NCBI RefSeq assembly: GCF_010183535.1
Contig: NC_071331.1
Coordinates: 3,038,001-3,102,000 of the forward strand
Origin: Caenorhabditis remanei
Taxonomy: Eukaryota > Nematoda > Chromadorea > Rhabditida > Rhabditidae
Direction: 5' to 3'
Length of the DNA stretch: 64,000 nucleotides
Part shown: piece by piece, positions 1-12,000 of the stretch
Layout: each line of letters starts with the position of its first letter
How positions within the stretch are numbered: the first letter of the stretch is position 1
Position numbers and translations under genes: made by a program
Notes under the pieces: model-generated
Seen by the model: only the letters and a program-made list of their open reading frames with translations
Told to the model about the DNA's origin: nothing
The model's database searches: none

Positions 1-1455
1 CCAAAAAATGTTCTGTATCACAAAGACATAATTACAGTTTGTTCAAAAAATTTAATTGTTAATGATGAAATCTTATGAAATCATATTAGTCAAAACATGC
101 TCACAACCTCTAATAGGAAAACGTTAGCATTTCAACATACATTTTTTTGAAATTATTTTCTGTTCCCAAAAACGCTGATAAACGCAATCGAAATGCCAAA
201 GCATTAAATTCATCTAGCAAGAGGAAAACACAATATTTGGGATGCATCATTGAAGTTTCAATGATGCATCGTTTAGGACGGAGTGAAATTCTTTGTGGAA
301 GCTACGAAACAAAAATTGAAAACGCACAGTAGTGCGAGGCGTAAGGTCCTGCAACGAAAATATTTGAACTTTTTCCGAATCGCGTAGCTTGCGCGTCGCG
401 GTTTATATTAAAAGATGCAACAAATTCTTTTTTGTCACCGTGCCAACCGTTGCGCGAAATAGAGCTTTTTCGCGATCTTACCCCTCGCGCTGCTGTGAAA
501 ACGGTACCGACAGACTAAACTGAGCGTGAATGTCATAAAAGTTAATCCTATCACTTAATCGGTGACATTTTGTGAAATACAATAAATAAACAATAAGAAA
601 CAGGTATACATTTTTGAAACGTTTTCAGTATCAGCGACTTCGAGACCATATTCAATATTGTATATTAAAAACATTTATTTTAATTATGACATGAAATGTT
701 TCTCCAGCGGGACATTGTGAATATAGTGTACCTGAAACAGGTGGATTTCAAGTTTCAAGATATTATTTTCAGTATTCATTTCTTTCAATTTGGATATATA
801 ATTAACTTGTTTTCAATTTCTAAAAATGATTATATCTGTACTGCTAGGGTGCAAACAGAAACCACGGTTTTGAGTTTTATTGAATCTTGAAATCACTGAA
901 AATTGTTCACTGAACTTTTTCAACGTTTTGAAAAAGAAACCTTCCTATTAGAAAAATAATGAAGAAAACAGTATTAAGGTCTGGAAATAGACAAAGAGTG
1001 TGTGTCTTGTTTAAACCTCAGGAAGCACTGATTAAAAAATAAAAAATGTGGACTTAACAGTTCTCTGAAACAGTAATGATTAGGGAAACTAGTGGAACAG
1101 AATGACAAAATAAGTTTGTACAGGCAAAATAATGGAATATGATTCGTAGTTAGTCTTAGTTTTTGTGATAAAAAGTATGATGGAAAATAATAAAAGACCG
1201 GAAGCAAATTGCTCTCTTGTGCTGAGAAATAAAAATACTGTGGATCAGGAAGTGTTTTTCGACACTTTCAATCGCCCACTTTGCCAGTGCTCCTTCATTT
1301 CTTTATACCTTTTATAGCTAGTAAGATTATAGATTCGAAAAAAAACAATAATGAATCAGAAACTCTTACTTCAGCATTTTCTTCATTTTCACTAAAAATC
1401 AACAAAAACCCCCAGAGGATTAGAAAAGCGAATCTAGATTTTTTTTTCATTATCG
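1..1455. other. AT-rich piRNA-type intergenic DNA, no protein gene seen
   Basis: The open frames here are short, use non-ATG starts in several cases and have no splice or domain context. I see scattered TGAAAC-type words, including two exact piRNA cores annotated separately, and nothing else with clear function. Confidence 0.6.
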
Positions 1456-2479
1456 GAGAGTATGTTGCATCATACACTATATTTAGCCTTGGTTGGAGGT
1501 AATTGACTCAGCTCTGATAATTGGCTCGTGACCGAAACGTTGACTATTTATTGACACTAACTTTAAACATGTCATTGAAACAGATAATCATTGCTACACA
1601 AAAGCTTGAAAAAGTAATTTAATTGCACTAGTATTAAGTTTCTCTTTACTTTGCGGTATTATTCAATACGGTGAAAATAAGCTGTCTTTCTTTTAATGTT
1701 TCAAAAAATCTATTTTCACTAAGTAACAGAATACAAACATTTTTCTTCATGGACTAAAATTGATTAGTTTCATCCACCTTATCAAGTTTTGTCACTCTTT
1801 GGAAAAACCATATTTATTTCTCTTTTAGAAAAATCATTGTTGAAAACTTGTTGGTTTAATACTAATTATCTCTGAATTCCAAAAAACTGGACCCTGTGAT
1901 TACCGGCTTTAAATTTGGAGCCTCTAGTCAAACATACTCTGTTTCACATTTGTCTTTCCTCAGATTTCTGTGATTCAGAGGTAATTATTCGCTTTGCTCT
2001 TACCTTTCTGACATGTCAACCCTTTGGTGTTAACAATTCCGCAACAAAATTTTTTTTTCGATTAATTGACTACAACATGCTAGCAGCTTCGGAGTTAGTA
2101 CAGAATATGCGTGAGTTAATGAACATTTATTCATAAGGAAAAACACTAATCTAAATTTAACGGTAGTTTGTCTGATAAGCAGCAATTTATTTTAACAAAA
2201 CACCTTTCATTTTTCACCGTTCTCCACATGTTAAATTTTTCTGTGTTGCGGAGTGTGGTTATAATGGAAAATGTTCAAAATTATTCAATTGTTTTTTTGG
2301 TCTATCCGGATTGAAATAGTTAAATTTCACGAACGTTTCGTAACTAAATGGTCATTTTGGAATCAGAATTTTTAGAATGAAAATTAAAAAAAAAGAAGGA
2401 ATTTCGCAAAAAAGAGCAGCAACGCCAAACCCAGTAGCGATTAAAATCTGAAAATCTGAAAATGATTATTTTGAAACAG
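733..2479. promoter_or_regulatory. 21U-RNA (piRNA) upstream cores, group 1
   Basis: Five exact matches to the CTGTTTCA core lie here: 733-740 (minus), 1066-1073 (minus), 1576-1583 (minus), 1939-1946 (plus) and 2472-2479 (minus). In C. elegans each core sits roughly 40 nt upstream of one 21U-RNA, whose first U ends a weak YRNT motif. YRNT words at suitable distances exist, for example a CATT whose last T is at 695 on the minus strand. They are too common to fix the RNA ends, so only the cores are annotated. The sites at 1576, 1939 and 2472 lie in a duplicated unit and have counterparts at 8113 (decayed to TGAAACTG), 8479 (intact) and 17158 (intact). Confidence 0.6.
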
Positions 2480-2870
2480 AATAATCGAAAAAGTTTGTCA
2501 AGCAGCCACGTGGTAAGGAAATACACAAAAACATTTTTAACAGTCTTGAATCTCACACAAAAAAGTTGACGTGAAAGTGAGAGACGCAGAGAAACATTGC
2601 TTTTAATATTATCTTTTGCTCCATTAAAATTTTCGACATTGAACTTGGGAAAACTAACAAGAAATATCTGGTAACCAAGTAATGAAGAGAAACTGATATA
2701 TAATTGAATGGAAGCTATAACAGTGTTTCAATGTGTTTATCGGGCGTCACTTGATGGAAAGCTGGAATTGCATATTATTTTCGCGACTACATACTTTGAA
2801 CGAAAAATGTGCCAGCGCAACGAGAAAAGCGTCAGAAGTCTACTGTGCGCATAACGTGATAAAAATGTTT
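1456..2870. repeat. Duplicated host unit, copy 1 (uninterrupted)
   Basis: This stretch is closely similar, in direct orientation, to 4714-4805 + 8085-9048 + 15988-16051 + 17097-17580. Copy 1 runs without the insertions found in copy 2 and so gives the empty-site sequence for the galectin element and for the Helitron pair. Both copies end at the same word, gataaaaatgttt. It holds three exact piRNA cores and no convincing protein gene. Confidence 0.8.
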
Positions 2871-2873
2871 TAA

Positions 2874-4666
2874 GAGGCGTTGTCTGTAAGATGAGGATTC
2901 CTCTTGGCACAGTTGCAAAAAGTTGTTTCAATCCGAACTCTTTTTACAGCATATATACCCCTATGGTAGTGGTTTACAAAAAATATGTCATCAGTCCCCT
3001 ATGACGTCATCATAGGAAAATATGACCAATAATTGAATTTTCACCCAAAAATTCATAAAAATTTCAATCTTTCAGATAACATTAGGAAACTTTCGCAACA
3101 TGTTAGGAGTGTTTTTGACTACCCCTACACAAATTTTCAGCCGCTCAGACATCCCAGAAACGGTTCAAGTGAATTTCACTTTCATGTTTTTTCAACTTTT
3201 CTCAAAAATTCCCTCTAGAAGCCATAAAATTTTAAATCGTATTCATGTTCCCCGCAAGGTGTTTTATTAAATCCAATTAAAATCATCAAAAAGTAGGGGG
3301 ACCATTTTGAAATATTTCGATTTTTCAAAAATCACATAAGGGTCCCCCCTTATGAAAAATTTTTTTTCACGAAAAATTCGAAAAAAAAATTGTTGCGAAA
3401 ATAATCAGAATATTGATAAAACACATAAAATAAACCAATTCCAAGATTTTACACTTCAGAAATTGGTTTGAACAGATTTCGTCTTTTTCTTTATCAAAAA
3501 TTTTTCCCATTTTTTGACGTTTTCATCAATAATTTGTACAGAAGCCATGAAATTTCAACTGATGTACTAAATTCCCACAATATTTAACATTTGATCCAAT
3601 TAAAATCATCAACAAACAAGGGGACCATTTTGAGATATTTTCATTTATTTCGAAAATCACATAAGGGTCCCCCCCATGGAAAAAATTTTTTATCGAAAAA
3701 ATAATTCGACATTATTTTGATTCAAAAACGTTCAGAGCTTTGTTAAAATATTACAAAATCATTTGTATAAAAGTTTTGAACGTTTTTGCATCAAAATACT
3801 GTCGAATTATTTTTTCGATAAAAAATTTTTTCCATGGGGGGGACCCTTATGTGATTTTCGAAATAAATGAAAATATCTCAAAATGGTCCCCTCGTTTTCT
3901 AATGATTTTAATTGGATCGAATGTTGAATATTGTGGGAATTTAGTACATCAGTTGAAATTTCATGGCTTCTGTACAAATTATTGATGAAAACGTCAAAAA
4001 ATGGGAAAAAATTTTGATAAAGAAAAAGACGAAATCTGTTCAAACCAATTTCTGAGGTGTAAAATCTCGGAATTGGTTTATTTTATGTGTTTTATCAATA
4101 TTCTGATTATTTTCGCAACAATTTTTTTTTTTCGAATTTTTCGTGAAAAAAATTTTTTCATAAGGGGGGACCCTTATGTGTTTTTTGAAAAAATCGACAT
4201 ATCTCAAAATGGTCCCCCTACTTTTTGATGATTTTAATTGGATTTAATGGAACACTTTGCGGGGAATATGAATACGATTTAAAATTTTATGGCTTCTAGA
4301 GGGAATTTTTGAGAAAAGTTGAAAAAACATGAAAGTGAAATTTACGTGAACGGTTTCTGGAGTGTCTGGGGGGCTGAAAATTTGTGTAGGGGTAGTCAAA
4401 AACACTCCTAACATCTTCCAAAAGTTTCGCAGAGTTATCTCGAAAATTGAAATTTTTCTGAATTTTTGGGTGAAAAGTCAATTATTGGGCATATTTTCCT
4501 AGGATGACGTCATAGGGTACTGGTGACATATTTTTTGTAAATTACTACCATAGGGGTACTTATGCTATAAAAAGAGTTCAGATTGAAACAACTTTTTGCA
4601 ACTGTGCCAAGACCCAACACAAACATTCTCACTCTTACAGATATTCTCACTCTTACAGATAGCCTC
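2874..4666. mobile_element. TTAA-flanked palindromic foldback element
   Basis: The two halves are imperfect inverted copies of each other around about 3760. For example, the translated stretch at 3033-3218 on plus matches 4296-4481 on minus. The outer ends read GAGGCGTTG... and ...GCCTC, and TTAA stands directly outside both (2870-2873 and 4667-4670). This fits the TTAA-targeting palindromic repeats known in Caenorhabditis, probably mobilised in trans by a piggyBac-like or Kolobok-like transposase. Near the right end, a unit attctcactcttacagat is present twice in tandem (4624-4660). No coding capacity is apparent; the in-phase frames are by-products of the inverted repeat. Confidence 0.75.
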
Positions 4667-4713
4667 TTAAACAAGAAAAGTCGGCAATATAGACAATGAG
4701 TGAGAGATTAACG

Positions 4714-4805
4714 GAGGGTATGTTGCATCACACGCTATATTTAGCCTTGGTTGGAGGTAATTGACTCAGTTCTGATAATTGGCTCGTGACCGAAACGTTG
4801 ACTAA
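4714..4805. repeat. Duplicated host unit, copy 2, first piece
   Basis: It is nearly identical to 1456-1547, up to the word gttgacta. The similarity resumes at 8085 after the galectin-carrying element. Confidence 0.8.
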
Positions 4806-5086
4806 ATAAAAATTCTCATAATTTTTTTCAAAAGCCGAATAGGTAAATCATCACAGGGTTTAGGGGTGTGTACTGAAATCGTTTGCGCTCCACTAGACAT
4901 TGGCGGCAAATTCAAATTTTAATTTTTTTTAATTCGACCTTAAGCATTGCGTTTTGATACGCAGCTTAATCGCCCACATTATGAGCCGATTTATGCCCGT
5001 TTTTCCGCATTTTTTGCCATTTTTTCGACTGTCTTGCGTGTTTTCGAGACCAATTCTATTAAAAAAATTAATAAAATTTTTGGCTC

Positions 5087-5270
5087 TACCGTCCGATCGA
5101 GGTTCTTTGAAATTATCGAGGTCCTTTGAAATTATCGAGGTCCTTTGAAAATAACGAGGTCCTTTGAAATTATCGAGGTCCTTTGAAAATATCAAGGGCC
5201 TTTGAAAATATCGAGGTCCTTTGAAAATATCGAGGTCCCTTCAAAGTACAGGGGTCCTTTGAAAATTGGG
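5087..5270 (+). repeat. Left subterminal array of ggtcctttgaaatatcga units
   Basis: About nine tandem units run from 5100 to 5262, each with small changes (aattatcgag, aaataacgag, aaatatcaag). The unit order is mirrored in the right arm, so the arrays are true inverted copies, not independent expansions. Confidence 0.85.
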
Positions 5271-5518
5271 AGTACTTTTCTCGCAAACAGCGAATATTGT
5301 TTGAATTTTTGTATTTTTTATTGTTTTTTTATAACAGTTTTCCAATTATTATCGTTTATAAGTTTTATGAATATATATATAACATTGTGATACAAACGAC
5401 GTTACTACGTTATCATGCGTGCATTCAGGCTCCTCCTACATAGTAAATATTGTAGGGCGTTTCCAAATGGAGCAGTCATTGTCGCATTCTTCTCCCTGCA
5501 GCAAGCGCTACAGTCGAC

Positions 5519-6376
5519 ATGAAGAGTTTTTTGATACTAATTGTTTTGTTGGGACTGTATGGAGAAGTGTCGTGCCGCTACAAGAGCCGCCACTTTCACT
5601 CGAGGCAATCGAAGAAGTTCAGCAATGTAGAGGTGAGTTCAATAGGTCAATTTCGGTATATCAAAAGTTCGTGAATTATTTTGTAGAGGGTATTTCATGG
5701 AACTGATATTGTCAATCCGAATGCCCCAGATACCAAATACAACGACGCTATCGAAGATCCATCAGTTGGAATCGTCGTCTCAATAGAGTTGTATATACAC
5801 GAAAGGTAACTGGTTAGAAATTTTCTCCCTGTAATTCATTTTTTCACAGATTGGACATATTTTTCCACGCCAAAAAAACACAAGCTTCCAAGGAGGTTAT
5901 CCCGCTTCACATATCGATCCGTCCCAACGAGGATGTAAGTAACACAATAATTTACCAGTTTAAATTTTCAAAGTTCAGGCTATTGTCTTCAATTCCCTAA
6001 TCAGGGACAAGTGGGATCATGAAGAAAGAAGAAGGCTTCCTTTTGAAATTCAATCTTTGGTTTTGATCGATGTGAAATTCGATTATACTGGTTTTTTGGT
6101 AAGATAAATCTGATTGTAACCTTTCCAATGTATGAAGCTTTTTAGGTTACAATTAATGATGAGTGGCTGAAAATGTATGAGTACCGGTACCCAGTAACAT
6201 CAGCGAACTTTCTAACCATCAAAGGTGACTGTTCGATGCGCTCGGTTTCCATATTTGAGGAGAAGGGAGAGGAGACAATAAAAGCAGCCGAATACCAGCA
6301 GCAGGAGACGGAGGAAACGGAAAAAGAAGAGAGAGAAGAAAAAGATGAGAGAGCGGATGAAAGTGAGAACAAATAA
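5519..6376 (+). CDS. Predicted secreted galectin-domain protein, five exons
   Basis: Exons are 5519-5632, 5687-5805, 5850-5934, 5979-6098 and 6146-6376. All introns are GT-AG and the frame is kept throughout. The first 19 residues form a signal peptide (MKSFLILIVLLGLYGEVSC). The middle is a galactoside-binding lectin fold: LHISIRP matches the HxNPR strand with N changed to S, followed by AIVFNSLI (the VxN strand), KWDHEERRRLPF (the W..E.R signature) and NFLTIKGD at the end. The C-terminus is a highly acidic tail rich in E, K and D. Key H, R, W, E and R residues are present, so sugar binding is possible, but the S substitution may alter specificity. Classical galectins lack a signal peptide, which makes this one unusual. 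An AATAAA overlaps the stop codon. The gene converges on the minus-strand gene next to it. Confidence 0.8.
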
Positions 6377-6472
6377 AGATTGTAGTGCAATTTTTATTCG
6401 ATTAAGAGAAAGAATAAATGTTAATTCAGTTAAAAAATGAAAATGATAGAAGTTATGAAATGAAATTGAAAA

Positions 6473-7496
6473 TTAATTAGTTTTCTTTGTAGGTTTTTGA
6501 GGAGGGCGAGTTTGACGCTTTTTCGTTGGAGGTTCCGTCACTTGAGTGTCCTTCTGCTTTGTAGTTGTCCGTCTCCTTGTAGCGGAAGTCGTTTTGGGGG
6601 CAACGGTAGTGGTTTTCGGTGTAGTAGTTGACTTCTGTTTTTTCGTTGAGAACGTGGGAGTAGTGATTGGTTTTGCAGTGGACGAAGTACGTACTGGTCT
6701 CCCTCTAGTTTTTGAATTATTCGCATAATGTTTTTGTTCATTCCTGCTTCTCTTTCCCACCACTGCTGTGTCATGTCCCGAAACCATTCGTGGTAATCAG
6801 AAATGGTGTTTTCAGATGTTTCGAAGTACGCAGCGGAGTCCTTCGCTGTTTTTGTCGGATTTTCGATCCAATCAGCTGCGATGTACAATACTTTTTGGAG
6901 CGGAATACGGAGACCTTCGAAAAATGAGTTTTCTCTGAAAGGAAGTAATAATGTTAATAAAACAACAAAAGTATCACCTGATCGATACTTTACTGGACAT
7001 CCCGTCGCTTTTGCATGTTGAGCAGCGCCAGACTAGCATATCATTTTTTTTACTGGAATCCTTGACCAGAGACATGTACTGGCTACACCAGTCCTGTTCA
7101 CACTCGCGTTCGTTTGCGAGCAATCCATACCTGGAATAAAAAATTGAAAAATATTTTGCGAGACATAATGAATAGTGTGATAATTAAACTCACGTCGCCA
7201 CAAACTCAAGGGCTTTCTCTGTAGTTGTTGGATGATCCATTTCTCCGATGTACTCTTCTAAGTTTCTAGTAGTCAACTCCGCTAGATTGAGAAGACTGTT
7301 TGGTCCTGTGACCAAACTTGGGTCTACAATTGTAACTCTCGACTTCTGAACTCTTTTCCATCTGTAATAAAAGCAAAGACTTTCTACAAAACGGTTTACA
7401 AAGCAGATAAAATTACCTGGAAAGAGTTCCATTGCTCCACTCTACAGTAAGCAATTGATGCGGAAGAAGAAAAATCAGAATGAAACAGAAAATCAT
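6473..7496 (-). CDS. Secreted protein with Merlin/IS1595-type N-terminal domain
   Basis: Exons are 7417-7496, 7194-7361, 6978-7130 and 6934 down to about 6538 or 6475. The ATG at 7496 gives a hydrophobic leader (MIFCFILIFLLPHQLLTVEW). Then come EKALEFVATYGLL, a cysteine-containing stretch (CEQDWCSQYM), VWRCSTCKS, SIRENSFFEGLRIPL and a helical region ending QQWWERE. This order is that of the zinc-ribbon and 'xxxFFEgsrl' region N-terminal to the DDE domain in Merlin/IS1595 transposases; the DDE domain itself is absent. The domain frame stops at 6538, while the next frame runs on to 6473 as a Thr/Lys/Pro-rich tail containing an AT-hook-like RGRP. Either there is a one-base shift near an A-run around 6740, or the tail is spurious. 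It may be a domesticated, secreted derivative or a decayed transposase. Confidence 0.6.
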
Positions 7497-7764
7497 TTTG
7501 CCTTCACAATGATTTTTCACCCGCTGTGCCAGCGCTTTTATACTTGATCACCATCTGCTATGAATCGAAAATTTAACATCTGCTTCATTCTTTCGCTGTT
7601 GCATTTTGCCGTTTGACCATCTGCCACTCCCAGCGACCATCTGGCCCGTTTCATTCAAATTGATGATTGAATGTTTGAAATTAATGATTTCAGTACAGAA
7701 GATGTAATAACGAAATTCAACTCAAAAAAAAAAAACTGTGTACAGAAAAAAATTTTGCAAATAA

Positions 7765-7960
7765 CATTCAAAGGACCTCGATATTTTCAAAGGACCCCTG
7801 TACTTTGAAGGGACCTCGATATTTTCAAAGGACCTCGATATTTTCAAAGGACCTTGATATTTTCAAAGGACCTCGATAATTTCAAAGGACCTCGTTATTT
7901 TCAAAGGACCTCGATAATTTCAAAGGACCTCGATAATTTCAAAGAACCTCGATCGGACGG
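7765..7960 (-). repeat. Right subterminal array of ggtcctttgaaatatcga units
   Basis: This is the inverted partner of the array at 5087-5270, including the odd units aacgag and caaagtacaggggtcc in matching order. Confidence 0.85.
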
Positions 7961-8084
7961 TAGAGCCAAATTTTTAATAAAAAAATTTATTTTGAATTTC
8001 GCGCTAAAATTTTAGCTGATTTCAGCGGAGCGCGTTTATTTTCACTACTCATCCCGAGACCCTGTGAATCATTCTCACTATTCC

Positions 8085-9048
8085 TATTTATTGACACTAA
8101 CTTTAAGCATTTCATTGAAACTGATAATTATAGCTACACAAAAGCATGAAAAAGTCATTTAATTGCACTAGTTTTAAGTTTCTCTTTACTTTGCGGTACT
8201 ATTCAATACGGTGAAAATAAGCTGTCTTTTTTTTAATGTTTCGAAAAATCTATCTTCACTAAGTAACAAAATACAAACATTTTCCTTCATCGACTAAAAT
8301 TGATTAGTTTCATCCACCTTATCAAGTTTTGTCACTCTTTGGAAAAACTATATTTATTTCTCTTTTAGAAACATCATTGTTGAAAACTTGTTGGTTGGAT
8401 ACTAATTATCTCTGAATTCCAAAAAACTGGACCCTGTGATTACCGGCTTTAAATTTGGAGCCTCTAGTCAAACATACTCTGTTTCACATTTGTCTTTCCT
8501 CAGATTTCTGTGATTCAGAGGTAATTATTCGCTTTGTTCTTACCTTTCTGACATGTCAACGCTTTGGTGTTAACAATTCCGCAACAAAATTTTTTTTTCG
8601 ATTAATTGACTACAACATGCTAGCAGCTTCGGAGTTAGTACAGAATATGCGTGAGTTAATGAACATTCATTCATAAGGAAAAACACTAATCTAAATTTGA
8701 CGGTAGTTTGTCAGATAAGAAGCAATTTGTTTTAAAAAACACCTTGTTTGGTTCGTAAAAACAACGTGGGTGCTAATTGATTTTGAAATTCCGACAAGCA
8801 ACATAAAAAGTTGAACACCAATTTTGAGCCAAGAACGAATGTTTGTTTGAAACACACTGCAACATAAAAAATTTATAGCAGCACTTTTTTCATGAGAATA
8901 GCTTTTAATTTTTCACCGTTCTCCACATGTTAAATTTTTTCTGTGTTTCGGAGTGTGGTTATAATGGAAAATGTTCAAAATTATTCCTTCGATTTTATCT
9001 GCATTGAAATAGTTAAATTTCACGAACGTTTCGTAACTATATAAATGA
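8085..9048. repeat. Duplicated host unit, copy 2, second piece
   Basis: It is a direct match to 1541-2345, with an extra block of about 160 bp (8745-8905) not present in copy 1. It is cut at 9048 by the Helitron pair and resumes at 15988. Confidence 0.8.
8479..8486 (+). promoter_or_regulatory. 21U-RNA upstream core CTGTTTCA
   Basis: This is the copy-2 counterpart of the core at 1939-1946. The next 50 bp are identical in the two copies, so both would encode the same 21U-RNA if active. Confidence 0.55.
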
Positions 9049-12000
9049 CCAGTCGGGAAACGCCGCCTAACGGCGGCTACCCTCCTGGCTTCCGCCGATT
9101 TCGGACTAATTATAATACTTTAGGTGCAGTCAAAAAATGTTTCAGAAAGACAATATTTATAGATCAAAAAATTTAATGAACAAAAAGAAGAAGTTTTTGA
9201 AAAATTAAAGAAAATATGAGGTTTACTGGAGAACGTCCTCGTAGACAATGTTATTCACTATTCCAGATGCGGATTCGATTCGGATCCCGTCTTTGGAAGT
9301 GGTTCTAGACAGGGCAACATAGAGTTGCCCATGTGAAAAAATAGGCTCGTCCACCTTTAATCCAATCTTCTCGAATGTTTGCCCTTGGGACTTGTTGATG
9401 GTCATGGCGAAGGAGAGACGGATGGGGAATTGGAGACGACTCATGATGAATGGCAGGCCCTTTTCGTAGTTCAGCTTGATCTTTGGAATAAAGACCATCT
9501 GTCCTTGGCGTGGTCCATTGATAAACTTGCACTGGAGAACCTGAAACAATACGTAGAAAATTTGATCTACTCTCAAAACTTACTCTTGCTCCCATATCAT
9601 CCACAACTAATCTGGTTCCATTGCACAATGAGTTCTTGACGTCCAAATTCCTCAGGAGCATCACGATTGCTCCTTTTTTGAGACGAAGAAGATGTGGAGG
9701 CATTCCAGATGGTGTCATTTGGTTCAGGAATTCAGTGGTGAAGTTTAAACTGTCGTTGATTTCTCCTCCATCTTTATGAGTAATCTGATCAAGTGAAGTG
9801 TAGGACTTAAGTTCGCCGGCCATCTTGTCGAGTACTAAATTGTTGACTTCTAGAGCTTCCTTGTTACGTGGAGTCAGAATCGCTACTTTTGCCAACTTAT
9901 TGACGTCACCCGAGGCCAACAAATCACCAAAAATTTCCTCTGCGAGATCTCCATTTGACTCCAATCCATCTGGAATTGACATTTCTCCGGTCTCTGGTGC
10001 TCCAATTTTTCCATCGCCAATATCCAGAAGCTCTTTCTTCCATTCGAGGGCATCTCCTGTTAATCTCATGTTGGTCTTAAGTTGGAAAACTTGGAATTGA
10101 TTCCAGAGGAACGACTTCTTAATGCAGTTGGCAATTTGATCTTCAGCTCTTCCATTATCCACCACTGGGAGTACTTGTCGGAAGTCACCTCCTAACACCA
10201 CCACTTTTCCTCCAAATGGCAAATCGATCCCTGTGATCTCACGGAATAGCTTGTCTACAGTTTCAAGAGCTGCTTTCGGAGACATCGGAGCCTCGTCCCA
10301 CAGAATCATTGATACGGCAGCCAAGACTTTTGCCAATGCGGAGTTTGGCTTGAGAGTGGACGATTTGCAGAAGTCATTGATGTTCAACTTGCAGATGGAG
10401 GCCACAGTACGGCCGTTTGGAAGGAGTGCTGCGGCAATTCCAACCCATGCCATCGGAAGAATTGTCAGTCCTTTTCCCATGATGATGTTTGCCAAGCAGT
10501 TGTAAACGAATGTCTTTCCACTACCGCCTGGACCATCAATGAAGAAAAGACCACCCAAATCGAGAGCAGCTAAAATGGACTCGACGGCTTCAGACTGTTC
10601 AGCGTTGAGTAGCAATCTCATCTCTTCTCCTTTCTTCTCACATTCTCTCAAGTCAACAAAGTGAGTTGCTGAAGCCACGGGCTGATAGTCTTTATTGATC
10701 CACTGCTTAATGTCTCCATTCATAGCTTCCATTCGATCCTTCATGTCATAATAAGCCAATGATTCTGCTTCTTCCGGAGAATATCCATGATGCTCAAAAT
10801 CTTCAGAAAGATCTTTGAGAAATCTGGAAAATTGAGTTTAGTTAATTTTACAGAAGGTAGAAATTCTTACTTATTCCAAAGTTCTTCCGGATTGTTGATG
10901 TTCTCAAAAAGTAGAAGCATCACGAACAATCCACGAAGTTGAGCAGCAGAGTGGAATCCAGCCGCCTCTGAGAGAGTTTGTTCATACATCGTGTCATCTG
11001 AGAGGTATCCAGAAGCTCGAGCAGCTTCTACAAATGTGTCCCACCTCCTTCCTTGAACCGTACGGAGGTCATCAAAGCTTGTAGCACCTTTGGTGTACAG
11101 AAGAAGTTGTCGAAGAGCATATCTTTCCCGATTTTTAGGCGAGATAAAATACATTCTTCCCAGAGAAGTTTCCATCGTTTTTCTCGGTTGCCACGCAGTT
11201 GTACTTGTGTTAAATGTGAAGTGCTCTGGCATCTCATGGTAGAAGTATTGTCTAGAATCCTTGAGAGTTGGAGGAAAGGATCCATCCGGGAGAACTGTTT
11301 CTTCACACTTTTTGTTGATAGCAAACCATGCAGTCAACTTGGTGTTTTTGGATTGAGCTCGGTTAACGGCCTGTGCCTCGTCCCCACGTTGAAAAATTAT
11401 ATTTTGATCTTCCGGAAGATGAACAGCAAGTTGAAGAACATTACAACTTCTGTAGGACATCGGGAATTTGAACAAATGGTGGACAGCTTCCGGTGCACAA
11501 ACAAAGCGAGTATCCAAATACTGCTTGATTTCATCAACCACTTCCATCTGTTTCCCATCGACAACTCGGATGAGGACAGCTGCTCTTGTTGTACCTTTAT
11601 ATACGTACTTGAATATGTACTTGACGGCTGACACGGCTCCACACACTTCCAAATTGATGTGGCACCTGTATTTAGTGAGGAACCATGGAGGATACGGTAC
11701 CACATTTTGGTTGGTAAGTGGAACAACTTGTCCATCGATCTGGTACTCGACACATCTCCCATCATCACGTCTTCTGTACAATGAGAAACCGTCGTTGTCA
11801 GTAGACGTGGTGTCACGGAATTCCTTTGGAAATTTCTTATCACATGATCCATTTTTCTGCATGCATGGAGATTTTCGGTTATGGACTCCACAGGGACGAT
11901 GCATCATGAGAGTGGTTACCAATTCATGCAAAACTGGGTTATCATCTTTGTCGGGAATTTCTGCAGAGATGATCCGATCAACATCGGCTGCAGTTCTGAA

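Larger units (their letters stand above)
4852..8066. mobile_element. TIR element carrying galectin-like and Merlin-domain genes
   Basis: The element starts CACAGGGT and ends in the inverted copy ACCCTGTG. AATCAT lies directly outside both ends (4846-4851 and 8067-8072), so it looks like a transposon with a 6-bp target duplication. The arms (about 4852-5275 and 7765-8066) contain matching inverted arrays of a roughly 18-20 bp subrepeat, ggtcctttgaaatatcga, preceded by the shared words ggctctaccgtccgatcga. The left arm has about 140 bp extra. Between the arms lie two convergent spliced genes and no recognisable full transposase, so it is either non-autonomous or a gene-capturing element. The duplicated unit it interrupts exists without it at about 1541. 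The superfamily is not identified: the ends resemble hAT, but the 6-bp duplication does not. Confidence 0.7.

Noticed and set aside
3033..4481. Two similar ORFs (61 aa) on opposite strands
   Set aside because: They are the two halves of one palindromic repeat and reflect its inverted structure, not a gene pair.
9541..9550. CTGAAACAA word resembling a piRNA core
   Set aside because: It is one base off and is the acceptor end of a Helitron intron (TTGTTTCAG), which arises from splice consensus.
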